Of a DNA stretch of 64,000 nt, positions 52,596-61,150 are shown piece by piece. Position 1 is the stretch's first letter. Every line of letters starts with the position of its first letter. Position numbers and translations under genes: made by a program. Under the pieces are notes generated by a model. That model saw nothing but the letters and a program-made list of their open reading frames with translations. It did not search any database and was not told the origin of the DNA. The DNA is from N074bin45 sp039587475 (GTDB taxonomy: Bacteria > Gemmatimonadota > Gemmatimonadetes > Gemmatimonadales > GWC2-71-9), in contig JBDHIK010000002.1 of assembly GCA_039587475.1 (NCBI GenBank), positions 1 to 64,000 on the forward strand, written 5' to 3'.

Positions 52596-53861
52596 ATGCG
52601 TCAAGTAGTCATCCTCGGGGCCGGCACCGCCGGCACCATCATGGCCAATCGTATCGCTCGCCAGAACAGAGCTGCCATGGCCGCGGGCGATCTGGCGATC
52701 ACCGTGGTGGACCAGGACGGCAAGCACCTGTATCAGCCTGGGCTGCTGTTCGTTCCGTTCGGGGTCTATCGGCCGGAGGACATCGTCAAGCCGCGGCGCC
52801 CCCAGTTGCCGCGGCAGGTGCGGTTTCTCGTGTCCCAGATCGACCGCGTGGAGCCGGACGGGAATCAGGTGCTGCTGACGGACGGCACCGCGCTGCCCTA
52901 CGACGTGTTGGTGGTGGCCACGGGAACCAGGATCGCGCCCGAGGAAACCGAGGGGCTCACGGGGACCGGCTGGCGCAAGACGGCCTTCGACTTCTACACG
53001 CTCGAGGGCGCGTCGGCACTGGCGGAAGCCCTGGCGCATTGGGAGGGCGGTAAGCTGGTCATCAACGTGGTGGACATGCCCATCAAGTGCCCGGTCGCGC
53101 CTCTGGAGTTTGCGTTCCTGGCCGATTGGTACTTCACCGAACGCGGTATCCGAGACCAGGTCGACATCAGTTACGTGACTCCCCTGCCGGGTGCCTTCAC
53201 CAAACCGGCCGCCTCGAGCACGTTGGGGTACCTGTTGACGAACAAAGGCATCACGTTGCATACGGAGTTCAACGCAGGGGAGGTCGACGGCACCGCGGGC
53301 CGTCTCGTCTCGTGGGATGAGCGAGAGGTGCCGTACGATCTCCTGGTTTCCATCCCGTTACACATGGGGTCGGCGTTCGTCGGCCGGAGTCCCGGCTTGG
53401 GTGATGATCTGGACTTCGTGCTGACGGACCCGGCCACTCTTCAAGCCAAGGTCAAGGACAACATCTTCGCCTTGGGAGACGCGACCAATGTGCCGACGTC
53501 CAAAGCCGGGTCGGTAGCGCACTTCCAGGCGGAAGTGCTGTCCGAAAACATCCAGGCCTATCTGGAGCACCGACCGTTGCCGGAGCGGTCGGACGGTCAT
53601 GCCAATTGTTTCATCGAGACCGGCTTCGGCAAAGGGTTGCTCATCGATTTCAACTACGAGGTCGAGCCGCTTCCCGGTCGCTTTCCCTTGCCCAAGCTGG
53701 GGCCCCTACCCTTGTTGAAGGAGAGCCGAATCAACCATTGGGGCAAGATGGCGTTTCGCTGGATCTACTGGAACATGCTGTTGCCGGGACGGGACCTTCC
53801 GTTGGTGACGGCCAATCTCGACATGCGTGGCAAGGACCTCCCGGCCAGCCACGCCGCATGA
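52596..53861 (+). CDS. Sulfide:quinone oxidoreductase-like flavoprotein
   Basis: FAD protein of 421 residues of the SQR/flavocytochrome c sulfide dehydrogenase family. The FAD site is ILGAGTAGTIMANRI, and the later FAD loop is DNIFALGDATNVPTSKAGSV. Two cysteines, Cys165 (MPIKCPVAP) and Cys338 (GHANCFIETG), fit the redox pair that handles sulfide; the third cysteine of classical SQRs is not seen. Hydrophobic and aromatic stretches near the end (MAFRWIYWNMLLPG) suit membrane binding. It heads an operon with tusE- and dsrE-like genes and probably oxidises sulfide or persulfide to feed quinone. Confidence 0.85.
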   Translation: MRQVVILGAGTAGTIMANRIARQNRAAMAAGDLAITVVDQDGKHLYQPGLLFVPFGVYRPEDIVKPRRPQLPRQVRFLVSQIDRVEPDGNQVLLTDGTALPYDVLVVATGTRIAPEETEGLTGTGWRKTAFDFYTLEGASALAEALAHWEGGKLVINVVDMPIKCPVAPLEFAFLADWYFTERGIRDQVDISYVTPLPGAFTKPAASSTLGYLLTNKGITLHTEFNAGEVDGTAGRLVSWDEREVPYDLLVSIPLHMGSAFVGRSPGLGDDLDFVLTDPATLQAKVKDNIFALGDATNVPTSKAGSVAHFQAEVLSENIQAYLEHRPLPERSDGHANCFIETGFGKGLLIDFNYEVEPLPGRFPLPKLGPLPLLKESRINHWGKMAFRWIYWNMLLPGRDLPLVTANLDMRGKDLPASHAA

Positions 53862-53880
53862 TTCAAGGAGGAGTGGCACC

Positions 53881-54195
53881 ATGACAACGACCACGATCGC
53901 CGGCAAGGACCTGATCGTCGACGGCGAAGGATTCCTGCAACAGCCCGACCAGTGGAGCCGGGACGTCGCCGAGGCCATGGCCGCGGACCTGGGGCTCAGC
54001 CTGAACGAGCGCCACTGGCTGGTGATCGACTACATGCGGAACACCTATCTGGAGACGGGCCAGGCGCCGACCATTCGGTCCCTGGGTAAGCAGTCCGGGG
54101 TGCCCGTCAAGGAGTTGTATCAGCTGTTCCCCAAAGGGCCGGCCAAGCTGGCCGCCAAGCTGGCGGGGATCCCCAAGCCTCACGGCTGCATCTAA
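53881..54195 (+). CDS. DsrC/TusE family sulfur carrier, single-cysteine form
   Basis: Protein of 104 residues. It has the DsrC/TusE fold (FLQQPDQWSRDVAEAMAADL; LNERHWLVIDYMRNTY) and the C-terminal arm ending KPHGCI with Cys103 second from the end. The other cysteine of true DsrC, eleven residues upstream, is Ala here (KLAAKLAGIP). So it can carry a persulfide but not form the DsrC trisulfide. AGGAGG lies seven bases before ATG 53881. It sits between the SQR-like and DsrE-like genes. Confidence 0.9.
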   Translation: MTTTTIAGKDLIVDGEGFLQQPDQWSRDVAEAMAADLGLSLNERHWLVIDYMRNTYLETGQAPTIRSLGKQSGVPVKELYQLFPKGPAKLAAKLAGIPKPHGCI

Positions 54196-54211
54196 GGAAG
54201 GAGCCGGCATC

Positions 54212-54724
54212 ATGACGGTTGCTAACGCACCGGACATGGTCCCCGCCGCCACCGAGGCGCCGGAGACCATCAAGAAGGTCTCGATCATCATTTCCAAAGG
54301 CTCGCTGGAAGGCGTGTATCCGGGCCTCATCATGGCCAATGGCGCCAGGATGGAAGGCATCGAAGCGAACGTCTTCTTCACCTTCTTCGGGATGGAGGCC
54401 ATCCAGAAGAAGCGGGCAGACCATCTCAAGGTGGCTACCGTGGGGAATCCCGGCATGCACATTCCCACGTGGCTGGGTGGTCTCCCGGGTATGAGCGGTC
54501 TGGCCACAGGCCAGATGAAGAAGAAGATCGAGGAACTCGATATCCCACCGGTCCCCGAGTTCCTGGAATTGATCGCGGACTCCGGCGGGAGTCTCTACGC
54601 CTGCAAGGCCACGGTGGATATGTTCGGCCTGACCAAGGATGATTTTCTGCCCCAGGTCGAGGAGGTCATCACGGTGGGCGATTTTTACGGCATGGCGGCG
54701 GGCGGTCAGATCATCTTCACCTGA
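54212..54724 (+). CDS. DsrE family sulfurtransferase-like protein (DsrE2-like)
   Basis: Protein of 170 residues. The fold begins KKVSIIISKGSLEGVYPGLI, continues with VFFTFFGMEAI, and has one cysteine, Cys131 in GSLYACKATVDMFGL, at the site used for persulfide binding in DsrE-type proteins. MANGARMEGIEANVFFTF and the KKK-rich middle are typical of the DsrE/DsrF/DrsH-like group. AAGGAAGGAG precedes the ATG. It probably exchanges sulfur with the preceding TusE-like protein. Confidence 0.88.
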   Translation: MTVANAPDMVPAATEAPETIKKVSIIISKGSLEGVYPGLIMANGARMEGIEANVFFTFFGMEAIQKKRADHLKVATVGNPGMHIPTWLGGLPGMSGLATGQMKKKIEELDIPPVPEFLELIADSGGSLYACKATVDMFGLTKDDFLPQVEEVITVGDFYGMAAGGQIIFT

Positions 54725-54828
54725 GAGCAGAGGAGGGGGGAACGGGGCCGTCTTGCTCCCATGGTCGGCAACGACTGGTCGCGCTCCCCTCCCTTCTCCC
54801 TTATGCCCTGCCCCCTCTCCCCACACCG

Positions 54829-55614
54829 TCAGGGCGCGGACACCGGTGTGGCCCAGTCTCCACCGATCCGAATGCGTATCCCGTCGACCCCGCCCCGGAA
54901 GCGGTAGCCGACGCTGATGCGCGGCAGCCGCAGGAACCAGATCTTGGGTCGCACATCATAGAACCCCAGAGTAATCCCCACTTCGTAGCCTTCCTGTACC
55001 TGGGCCGTGCTGCCACTGGCCGCCAGGAAATCGAGGCTGTTCAGGAAATACCCGGCTTCGGCATAGACGCCGCCGAACATGTCGTGGCCGGAGACCCGCA
55101 CGGGCATCGCGTGCCGAGCTTCCAGGTGCAACAGCCCTTGCACCTGGTCGTCGGTGCTGCCCAGCTCGTTGCCCGACGTGCCGTTCAGGCGGACGGCCGG
55201 TTCAACGCTGAAGTGCCATTGGCGCCACGGGAAAATGAACTCCCCCAGCATGCCGGCTTCGATGAGGAACACGGTCTCGCCGTTCGCCAGGTCCTTCCCG
55301 ACACCCATGTCGAGGAAGGGACGAAGCGTGCGATAGCGGTGCAACGGGATCAGCAGTTCGGCGCCGGCCAGGAACGCATTGGTGCGGAGGGTGCCCAGGT
55401 CGATATTGTCGATGGTCTTGAAGTCGCGGATGACGACGGTGGCGGCCACGCGGAGCTTGATACCCACCGTGGACTCGCCCATCGGTCGGAGCGAGTACGA
55501 CACGGGGATCCGGATCGCCAGGAAATCCCCGGTGATGCTATCGGCGGGAGCTTGGGCCGCCAGCAGCGCCGGGAACAGGCCCAGCCCGACGACGAGGTGA
55601 AGGAGTCGTGGCAC
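54829..55614 (-). CDS. Predicted outer-membrane barrel protein
   Basis: Protein of 261 residues with a signal peptide (LLHLVVGLGLFPALLAAQAP). The mature sequence has repeated amphipathic beta strands and aromatic girdles (YSLRPMGESTVGIKLRVAATV; VRPKIWFLRLPRISVGYRF), fitting a small barrel. No named family recognised. It converges on the dsrE gene. Nothing suggests a specific function. Confidence 0.68.
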   Translation of the reverse strand: MPRLLHLVVGLGLFPALLAAQAPADSITGDFLAIRIPVSYSLRPMGESTVGIKLRVAATVVIRDFKTIDNIDLGTLRTNAFLAGAELLIPLHRYRTLRPFLDMGVGKDLANGETVFLIEAGMLGEFIFPWRQWHFSVEPAVRLNGTSGNELGSTDDQVQGLLHLEARHAMPVRVSGHDMFGGVYAEAGYFLNSLDFLAASGSTAQVQEGYEVGITLGFYDVRPKIWFLRLPRISVGYRFRGGVDGIRIRIGGDWATPVSAP

Positions 55615-55666
55615 CCCCCAAACTAGAGCCCGGGCCTGGGAAATCCCAGGCGCCGGGAGCCCATGC

Positions 55667-56095
55667 TTACTCCTTGCGCTCGCTGTCGAAGATCTTGTTC
55701 ACGATCTTCCATTCACCGTCGATCTTGAGTAGCGACATGTAGTCATAGATCGTCGAGGTCGGGCGGGCCAGTTCGAGCTTGGCCACAGCGGCGTTGCCGA
55801 ATCGGTCGATCGACACGATCGACTTCTGAACGTCCCCCTGGGGTGCGCCGGCGTTGGCCTCGACCCGAGCCAGGAAGTCCGCGATCGGGACCTGATGCAT
55901 CTCGCCGTCACGGACGTACCACATGTTGGCGTCAGGATGGAAGGCCTTCCGCATCTCGAAACCGCCGTCGAAGTAATGCTGGACGGTCGCCCGGATGGCC
56001 TCATCGTCGGCGTCTTGGGCGGAGCGCGTGGCGTATGTCGCACCGCCAACAATGACGGTGAGCGCCAGGGCGCCGATCACGGTGAGTGCCTTCAT
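55667..56095 (-). CDS. Secreted NTF2-like protein (lumazine-binding-like)
   Basis: Protein of 142 residues with a signal peptide (ALTVIGALALTVIVGGATYA). The domain fits the putative lumazine-binding NTF2 family: RATVQHYFDGGFEMRKAFHP, then MWYVRDGEMHQVPIADFL and a final MSLLKIDGEWKIVNKIF. It may bind a small ligand. ATG 56095 has AGGAG six bases upstream and overlaps the stop of the LanC-like gene. Last gene of the run from 60240. Confidence 0.82.
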   Translation of the reverse strand: MKALTVIGALALTVIVGGATYATRSAQDADDEAIRATVQHYFDGGFEMRKAFHPDANMWYVRDGEMHQVPIADFLARVEANAGAPQGDVQKSIVSIDRFGNAAVAKLELARPTSTIYDYMSLLKIDGEWKIVNKIFDSERKE

Positions 56096-57576
56096 GGTGT
56101 TCTCCTCTGGGGTATGCGTGAGGGCGACAACGAAGATAACACGGCCCGTACTCCATCCTCGGCCGCGGAAGCCCTTCCGGTCTGTGATGCCCACGGATTG
56201 TCGGGTAGCGCCGTTTCCCAGCGCTGGTCGCGCAGGGCGCCGTCGAGCCGAAGCAGAGTCAGTCCGTATCCGGCAGCGCCGTAGAAGTAGCCGGTGAACG
56301 TCGCTGGGGCGCCTTCCTCCGGCATGAATCCGTACTGGGCTATCGTCCAGTGCCGCCCCAGTGAGTCGACGCGACTGTGAGCCAGAATGGTGTCGACGAC
56401 CTCGCGACCGTAGTCCAGGTACTCGAGGCGCCCGTCCGCCTGGGACAGGTCAAGCAGCATGGTGGCAACGCTGGCGGTCCCGAACCGGAGATCGAGGCGA
56501 AAGGCGTCCGTCTCGAATTCCGGTGCCGGCGTGCCAGGAACGCCGGCGTTCCGAAGCGCCCGGACCGACGCGTCGACCGCGCGGCTCCAGCGCTCGTCAC
56601 CGGTGATCTGCCACAGCAGAGAAAAGAACCGGACGACGCCCGCAGGCCCGTGGGCCCAGCCGATGTCCCACGACGCGCTGAACTGTCCGTTGGGGACACT
56701 GTAGGGGATGATGAACCCATCAGCCTCAGTCCGGGCGATGGCCGTCAGATACTCGGCGGCCTCGAGCGCGGCCTCCAGGTAGCGGCGCTCACCCGTGGCC
56801 TGATGGAGTCTGGCGAGAAAGAAGCCGATCCCGGCCGCGCCATGGGAGAAATTCGGCAGGTATATCTCCCGGTCCCGGCGGAAACGCCATGTCGCCCCGC
56901 TGTCACTTGGCTCGGCCCGCGCCAGCAGAGTGGCGCCAATGCGCTGTGCCAGATCGAGGGAGGCGGCGTGGTCCCAGCGCCGGGCCACTTCCAACAGAAA
57001 GAGCCCGGCCCCGGCGCTGCCGAACAGCACGTCGTTGTAGGGCGTCCATTCCACACCGTCGTCTACCGCCAGAGCCATCTCGTGAAGTCGTGCCACCACC
57101 GATTCGGCCCCGTGCCGGTAGGCCGGGTCGTCGGTCGCGTCATACAGGGCTTCCAGCACCAGTGCCGCGCTTGGGAGGCCACCGTACAGGCTCTCAGGAG
57201 CCCTCTGGTCCTGGGCATTGGTCAGGACGGCGTCCAGTGTGTCCAGCAGGTACCGACCGCCGGCCACAGCGGACCGCAGATAGCGGTCCTCCCCTGTGGC
57301 GCGTGCCAGGGCCAGGTAGAACAGCACCGGCCCCCCGACCCCCGACCCGAGGGTCGGTCCTCCCGGCTGGTCGGATTCGGTCCACGAGGGCCATGAGCGT
57401 GCTCCATCGCGTTCCAGGGCCGTGGCGTCGAGCCAGGCAGCGGTCTGGCGTGCGGCCTCCAGGTAACGGGTCGGGCCGTGGTCCTGCTGGACGCCGCAAC
57501 CGATGAGCGCCATGGTCAGGACCACGGGGGCCCGGGACAACTCGAAGAGACGTCCGAGGGGATGCATTGTCCGCAC
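56092..57576 (-). CDS. LanC-like lipoprotein
   Basis: Protein of 494 residues. A signal ends at TMALIGCGV (lipobox). The mature part is an alpha/alpha barrel of the lanthionine synthetase C-like family, with repeated motifs such as PNFSHGAAGIGFFLARLHQ, SWDIGWAHGPAGVV and GYFYGAAGYGLTLLRL. The zinc-binding Cys-His-Gly pair of true LanC cyclases is not present, so cyclase activity is unlikely; a carbohydrate- or peptide-binding role is more likely. Being a lipoprotein makes it unusual. It lies 12 bases after the DUF5916 gene and is coupled to the NTF2-like gene. Confidence 0.82.
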   Translation of the reverse strand: MRTMHPLGRLFELSRAPVVLTMALIGCGVQQDHGPTRYLEAARQTAAWLDATALERDGARSWPSWTESDQPGGPTLGSGVGGPVLFYLALARATGEDRYLRSAVAGGRYLLDTLDAVLTNAQDQRAPESLYGGLPSAALVLEALYDATDDPAYRHGAESVVARLHEMALAVDDGVEWTPYNDVLFGSAGAGLFLLEVARRWDHAASLDLAQRIGATLLARAEPSDSGATWRFRRDREIYLPNFSHGAAGIGFFLARLHQATGERRYLEAALEAAEYLTAIARTEADGFIIPYSVPNGQFSASWDIGWAHGPAGVVRFFSLLWQITGDERWSRAVDASVRALRNAGVPGTPAPEFETDAFRLDLRFGTASVATMLLDLSQADGRLEYLDYGREVVDTILAHSRVDSLGRHWTIAQYGFMPEEGAPATFTGYFYGAAGYGLTLLRLDGALRDQRWETALPDNPWASQTGRASAAEDGVRAVLSSLSPSRIPQRRTP

Positions 57577-57588
57577 GGGGACCCCGCC

Positions 57589-60240
57589 CTATCTGAGGTT
57601 GAGCCAGTAGCTGAGCTTGACCAGGAAGGTATTGCCTCCCGAGGCGTTGACGAGGGTCCGTGTGCTGGATCCCAGATCCACATCCCCCGACGGGAGTGTT
57701 TCGGCCCGGTTGTGCTGCCACACCAGGAACAGGGTCGACCCGGGCCGGTACTCCCATCGCAGGACCGCATTGGACCGGAAAGACAGCGCGGTAAAATTGG
57801 GGTTCCCGAGATCGACGTCCGGCTGGCCGTTCCCGTCCACGTCGATGCTCACGTTTCCGCCGGCATCCGTGAACACCTGGTCGTCGGTGAACACTTCGAA
57901 CTGGTCGACGAACGGGTCGGCTCGGGGCGCCACGGCGCGCTTGTAGCTTCGATAGCTGGCGTTCGAGATGAACGGCTCTCCGTAGAGCTGGACCGACAGC
58001 GTGGGGCTGAACGTGAAGTTGCCACGAAACGTGAGCGAGGTGGTCTTCCGATCCACATCGCCCAGGAAATACTCCGTCGTACCATTGACGTCTTCGGTGG
58101 CGAGGTACTGGAAGTCGCTGGTCTCCCACTCGAGTTGCGGCGCAATGATGAACTCCTGGCGCGACCCGAGTCGCCAGCGCAATTCGGTTCCCACGCGGGA
58201 GTACCACCGGCTCCCCTCGTGGAAACGATTTACGCTGGTGTTGATGCCGACACGGAACGCGTTGCGGCCGTCCGTCGTGAGCCCCAGGAAGGCGAACGTG
58301 TTGGCGGGCATGGTGAGCGCCGGGCCGCCTCGCAGCGCGTCGGTCCGCAGTCCACCGGTCCGATTCCAGACGCTCACGTCGAGATTCCAGTAGTTGTTGA
58401 ACTGCAGCGACGTGCCCACGTTCCAGGCGGTGTTGATGCGCTCACCGTCATAGGTCCACCCGGACACCAGTCGCGTACGGACGTCTGCCCGGCGTGCCAG
58501 CGGTCCTGGTCGGAGCCAGCGATGAGATACGGACCCTTCGGCCCAACTCTGACCGGCCCAGCGCTGAAACCCGAGATCATTGGTCTCGAAGCCGGGCGTA
58601 CGAGTTTCGGCCGACAGACTCCACAGCCATGCCCCCCCGGAGTACTTGCTGACCTCTGCCGAAGCGGAGAGTCCGCCCAGGGAGGTCCGTGTGGGATCGT
58701 AGGCGACGTAGCCGGCATCGGGTCGCTGGAAGTAGTGGACCGAAGATCGCTGGGTGGCGTCGATGGCCTCCGCCGATCCGGCAACATGGCTCAGAGCCAC
58801 CGAGGCGCGCAGCCGGTGCGTGTCATCGCGGAACCGGTTGATGACGTTGAGCCCTCCGGTGAACGCCGAGGAGCGCAGGAAATTCACGGGCTCCGTGATG
58901 CGCCTAGCAACGCCGGTGCCAAAGGCGCTCAGCACGGTCTGTCCTCCGCGGTACTCTTTGCCGATTCGCCCCACGAAGTACCCGGTGCGGGGCTCCACCA
59001 CGTCGCGATGTCGCACGCCGGTGGAGTCGATCACCGTTGCGTTCTCCTCCGCGGTCAGGGCAGCCAGCAGGGCGCTGCTCCAGCCACCGCGCGTTTTGCC
59101 GGTGACCTTGCCCGCCCCGATGATGCGGGTGCCCAGAACCTGATCCGCGTAGCCGCCCCGCGCATCGGCGCGGCCCTGGGGTGCGCGACCGATGCGGCGA
59201 GAGTAGAACAACTGTTCCTGGCTGCCCCGGGAGATGGGAAACCGGAACAGGTCGACTCCCTCGGTAAAGAACGGCCGCTGTTCCGGGAAGAACGTCTCGA
59301 ACGCCGTGAGATTCACTACGGCGGGGTCTGCCTCCACTTGACCGAAGTCCGGGTTGATCGTCGCGGTGAGGTTGAATGTCGGGGTCAGCCCCGCCCGAAT
59401 GTCTCCGCCGATGGTGCCGCTCGAATGGCTTCCGCTGGTGAAGGGATTCGAGGCGGCCGGGAACACGTCCTGTTGGGCCAGTACGTAGGGCAGGATTTCC
59501 AGGTGACGCTTCGGTTCCACGGCTGCGAGGCCCGCCAGGTCGCCGAACTGTGAGACCCATCCCTCCGACTCGCGCGGGATGAGCTTCCAGTGCTGCTCTT
59601 CGTTGGCGCGATTGAGGAGCCGGTACACGTTGAGCCCGATCTGATCTTGACCGGACCCACTGAACCGCAGCTGGCTGAACGGAATCCGGAATTCGGCCGA
59701 CCAGCCCTCGGCGTCCTGTGTCGTCGCCACCTCCCACACGGCGTTCCAGGATACGTCCGCCTCGCTGTCGTTGAACAGATACACATCCCGTTTCACGCCC
59801 AGTGGATTGACCGCAAACTCGAACGCCGTGCGGCGGTCCTGGTACGAATCGATCATGACGCCGACCCAATCGGAGGGGGTGAACTCGTCTCGCCGGCTGA
59901 GTTGGGCCGAGATCAAGTCCGCCCTGGAGTCCCAGGCGCGAATGGCAATGAAGAGGGCGTCGTCGGTGAACACGACGCGGGCCTCGGTCCGTTCCGTGGC
60001 CGGGGCGCCCTCCGCCGGCTCACGCTGGAGGAACCCGTCCAGGACGGGAGCGGCGCGCCAGGCGGCGTCGTCGAGTCGGCCGTCGATGCGAGGGGCCTCG
60101 GGGCGGGCCAGGACGGCAAGGGCCACGCCGGCCATCGAAACGGCAGCGGGCGGTACCAATGCCGAATCGGCCAACGCGACCTTGGTCGGGCGCGCCTGGC
60201 CCTGTACCAAAGCGATGCCGAGAAGCAGACTGGCAACCAT
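57589..60240 (-). CDS. DUF5916 protein: CBM9-like domain plus outer-membrane barrel
   Basis: Protein of 883 residues with a signal peptide. The N-terminal CBM9-like domain is clear: APRIDGRLDDAAWRAAPVLD, then ARVVFTDDALFIAIRAWDS and SDWVGVMIDSYQDRR, FEFAVNPLGVKRDVYLFND. The long C-terminal part (from about residue 250) is beta-rich and ends in LVKLSYWLNLR, matching the DUF5916 barrel. The family is abundant in Gemmatimonadota and Bacteroidota; it may take up or bind glycans or peptides. Followed by the LanC-like and NTF2-like genes, 12 and -3 bases apart. Confidence 0.88.
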   Translation of the reverse strand: MVASLLLGIALVQGQARPTKVALADSALVPPAAVSMAGVALAVLARPEAPRIDGRLDDAAWRAAPVLDGFLQREPAEGAPATERTEARVVFTDDALFIAIRAWDSRADLISAQLSRRDEFTPSDWVGVMIDSYQDRRTAFEFAVNPLGVKRDVYLFNDSEADVSWNAVWEVATTQDAEGWSAEFRIPFSQLRFSGSGQDQIGLNVYRLLNRANEEQHWKLIPRESEGWVSQFGDLAGLAAVEPKRHLEILPYVLAQQDVFPAASNPFTSGSHSSGTIGGDIRAGLTPTFNLTATINPDFGQVEADPAVVNLTAFETFFPEQRPFFTEGVDLFRFPISRGSQEQLFYSRRIGRAPQGRADARGGYADQVLGTRIIGAGKVTGKTRGGWSSALLAALTAEENATVIDSTGVRHRDVVEPRTGYFVGRIGKEYRGGQTVLSAFGTGVARRITEPVNFLRSSAFTGGLNVINRFRDDTHRLRASVALSHVAGSAEAIDATQRSSVHYFQRPDAGYVAYDPTRTSLGGLSASAEVSKYSGGAWLWSLSAETRTPGFETNDLGFQRWAGQSWAEGSVSHRWLRPGPLARRADVRTRLVSGWTYDGERINTAWNVGTSLQFNNYWNLDVSVWNRTGGLRTDALRGGPALTMPANTFAFLGLTTDGRNAFRVGINTSVNRFHEGSRWYSRVGTELRWRLGSRQEFIIAPQLEWETSDFQYLATEDVNGTTEYFLGDVDRKTTSLTFRGNFTFSPTLSVQLYGEPFISNASYRSYKRAVAPRADPFVDQFEVFTDDQVFTDAGGNVSIDVDGNGQPDVDLGNPNFTALSFRSNAVLRWEYRPGSTLFLVWQHNRAETLPSGDVDLGSSTRTLVNASGGNTFLVKLSYWLNLR

Positions 60241-60382
60241 GTTTCCTCGCGAATGGACGAGTGTCGGGTTGCAGCAGTCTACGAGTCTGGAGGCGGGGCG
60301 GTTGCTCCGGTGGGATGGAACCCGGGGCCGGTGTGATGGAGTGGATCGAGGGTGACACGGACCGCGCCCGCCTCCGGCCCCG

Positions 60383-61150
60383 CTAGAGCGTCCTTCCCAA
60401 CGCCTCCTCGACCTTCTGCCGGTAGGTCCGGGTCAGCGTCAAGCTGCGGCCGTCAGCCAGGGTCACCGTGTAATCACCGTGCAGGGCCGGCTCGAACGTG
60501 GTGATCCGGTCGAGCCTCACGATGGTGGATCGATGAATGCGGACAAACACTGCGGGGTCCAGCTGGCTCTCCAGCCCGGCCATCGTCTCCCGAAGGAGGT
60601 GTCGCTGACGACCCGCGTGGAGCCTGAGGTAATTGCCGGCGGCCTCGATCCAATCGATGTCTGCGGTGGCGACGACCGTGACCTGCCCGCCCGACTTCAC
60701 CAGGATGCGTTCGAGATAGCGGGTGCCCGGATGCAAGTCCTCGAGCAACGTGATCAGACGTTCGTTGATCGCGCCTGCCTCGCGGCCTCGCATGATCTCA
60801 CGCGCCCGGGTCAGTGCCGTGTCGAAACGATCGCGGTCGAAGGGCTTGAGGAGATAGTCGACGGCGTGGGCGTCGAACGCCTGCATGGCATACTGATCGA
60901 AGGCGGTGACGAAGATGATGGTGGGGATGGCTTCAGGGGCCAGGGCGCGCAGCAGGCCGAATCCGTCGAGGCCGGGCATCTGGATGTCGAGGAAGACCAG
61001 GTCGGGGTCTTCGTCCCTGATCATCATCAGCGCTTCGTTGCCATTGGCGGCCTCGCCGACGACGGTGATGTCGCCAGCCGGGTCCAGCAGCTCGCGCACC
61101 CGGGCCCGGGCCAGTGGCTCGTCATCGACGATCAGGGCAGTGACGGTCAC
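60383..61150 (-). CDS. LytTR response regulator
   Basis: Regulator of 255 residues. The receiver has Asp9 and Asp10 (VDDEPLA), the phosphate acceptor Asp55 (FLDIQMPG), Thr82 and Lys102 (LLKPFD). A LytTR DNA-binding domain follows (about 150-255: VTVVATADIDWIEAAGNYLR; RIHRSTIVRLDRI). Paired with the next gene by an ATGA overlap. Its targets may include the adjacent DUF5916 operon, by position only. Confidence 0.93.
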   Translation of the reverse strand: MTVTALIVDDEPLARARVRELLDPAGDITVVGEAANGNEALMMIRDEDPDLVFLDIQMPGLDGFGLLRALAPEAIPTIIFVTAFDQYAMQAFDAHAVDYLLKPFDRDRFDTALTRAREIMRGREAGAINERLITLLEDLHPGTRYLERILVKSGGQVTVVATADIDWIEAAGNYLRLHAGRQRHLLRETMAGLESQLDPAVFVRIHRSTIVRLDRITTFEPALHGDYTVTLADGRSLTLTRTYRQKVEEALGRTL

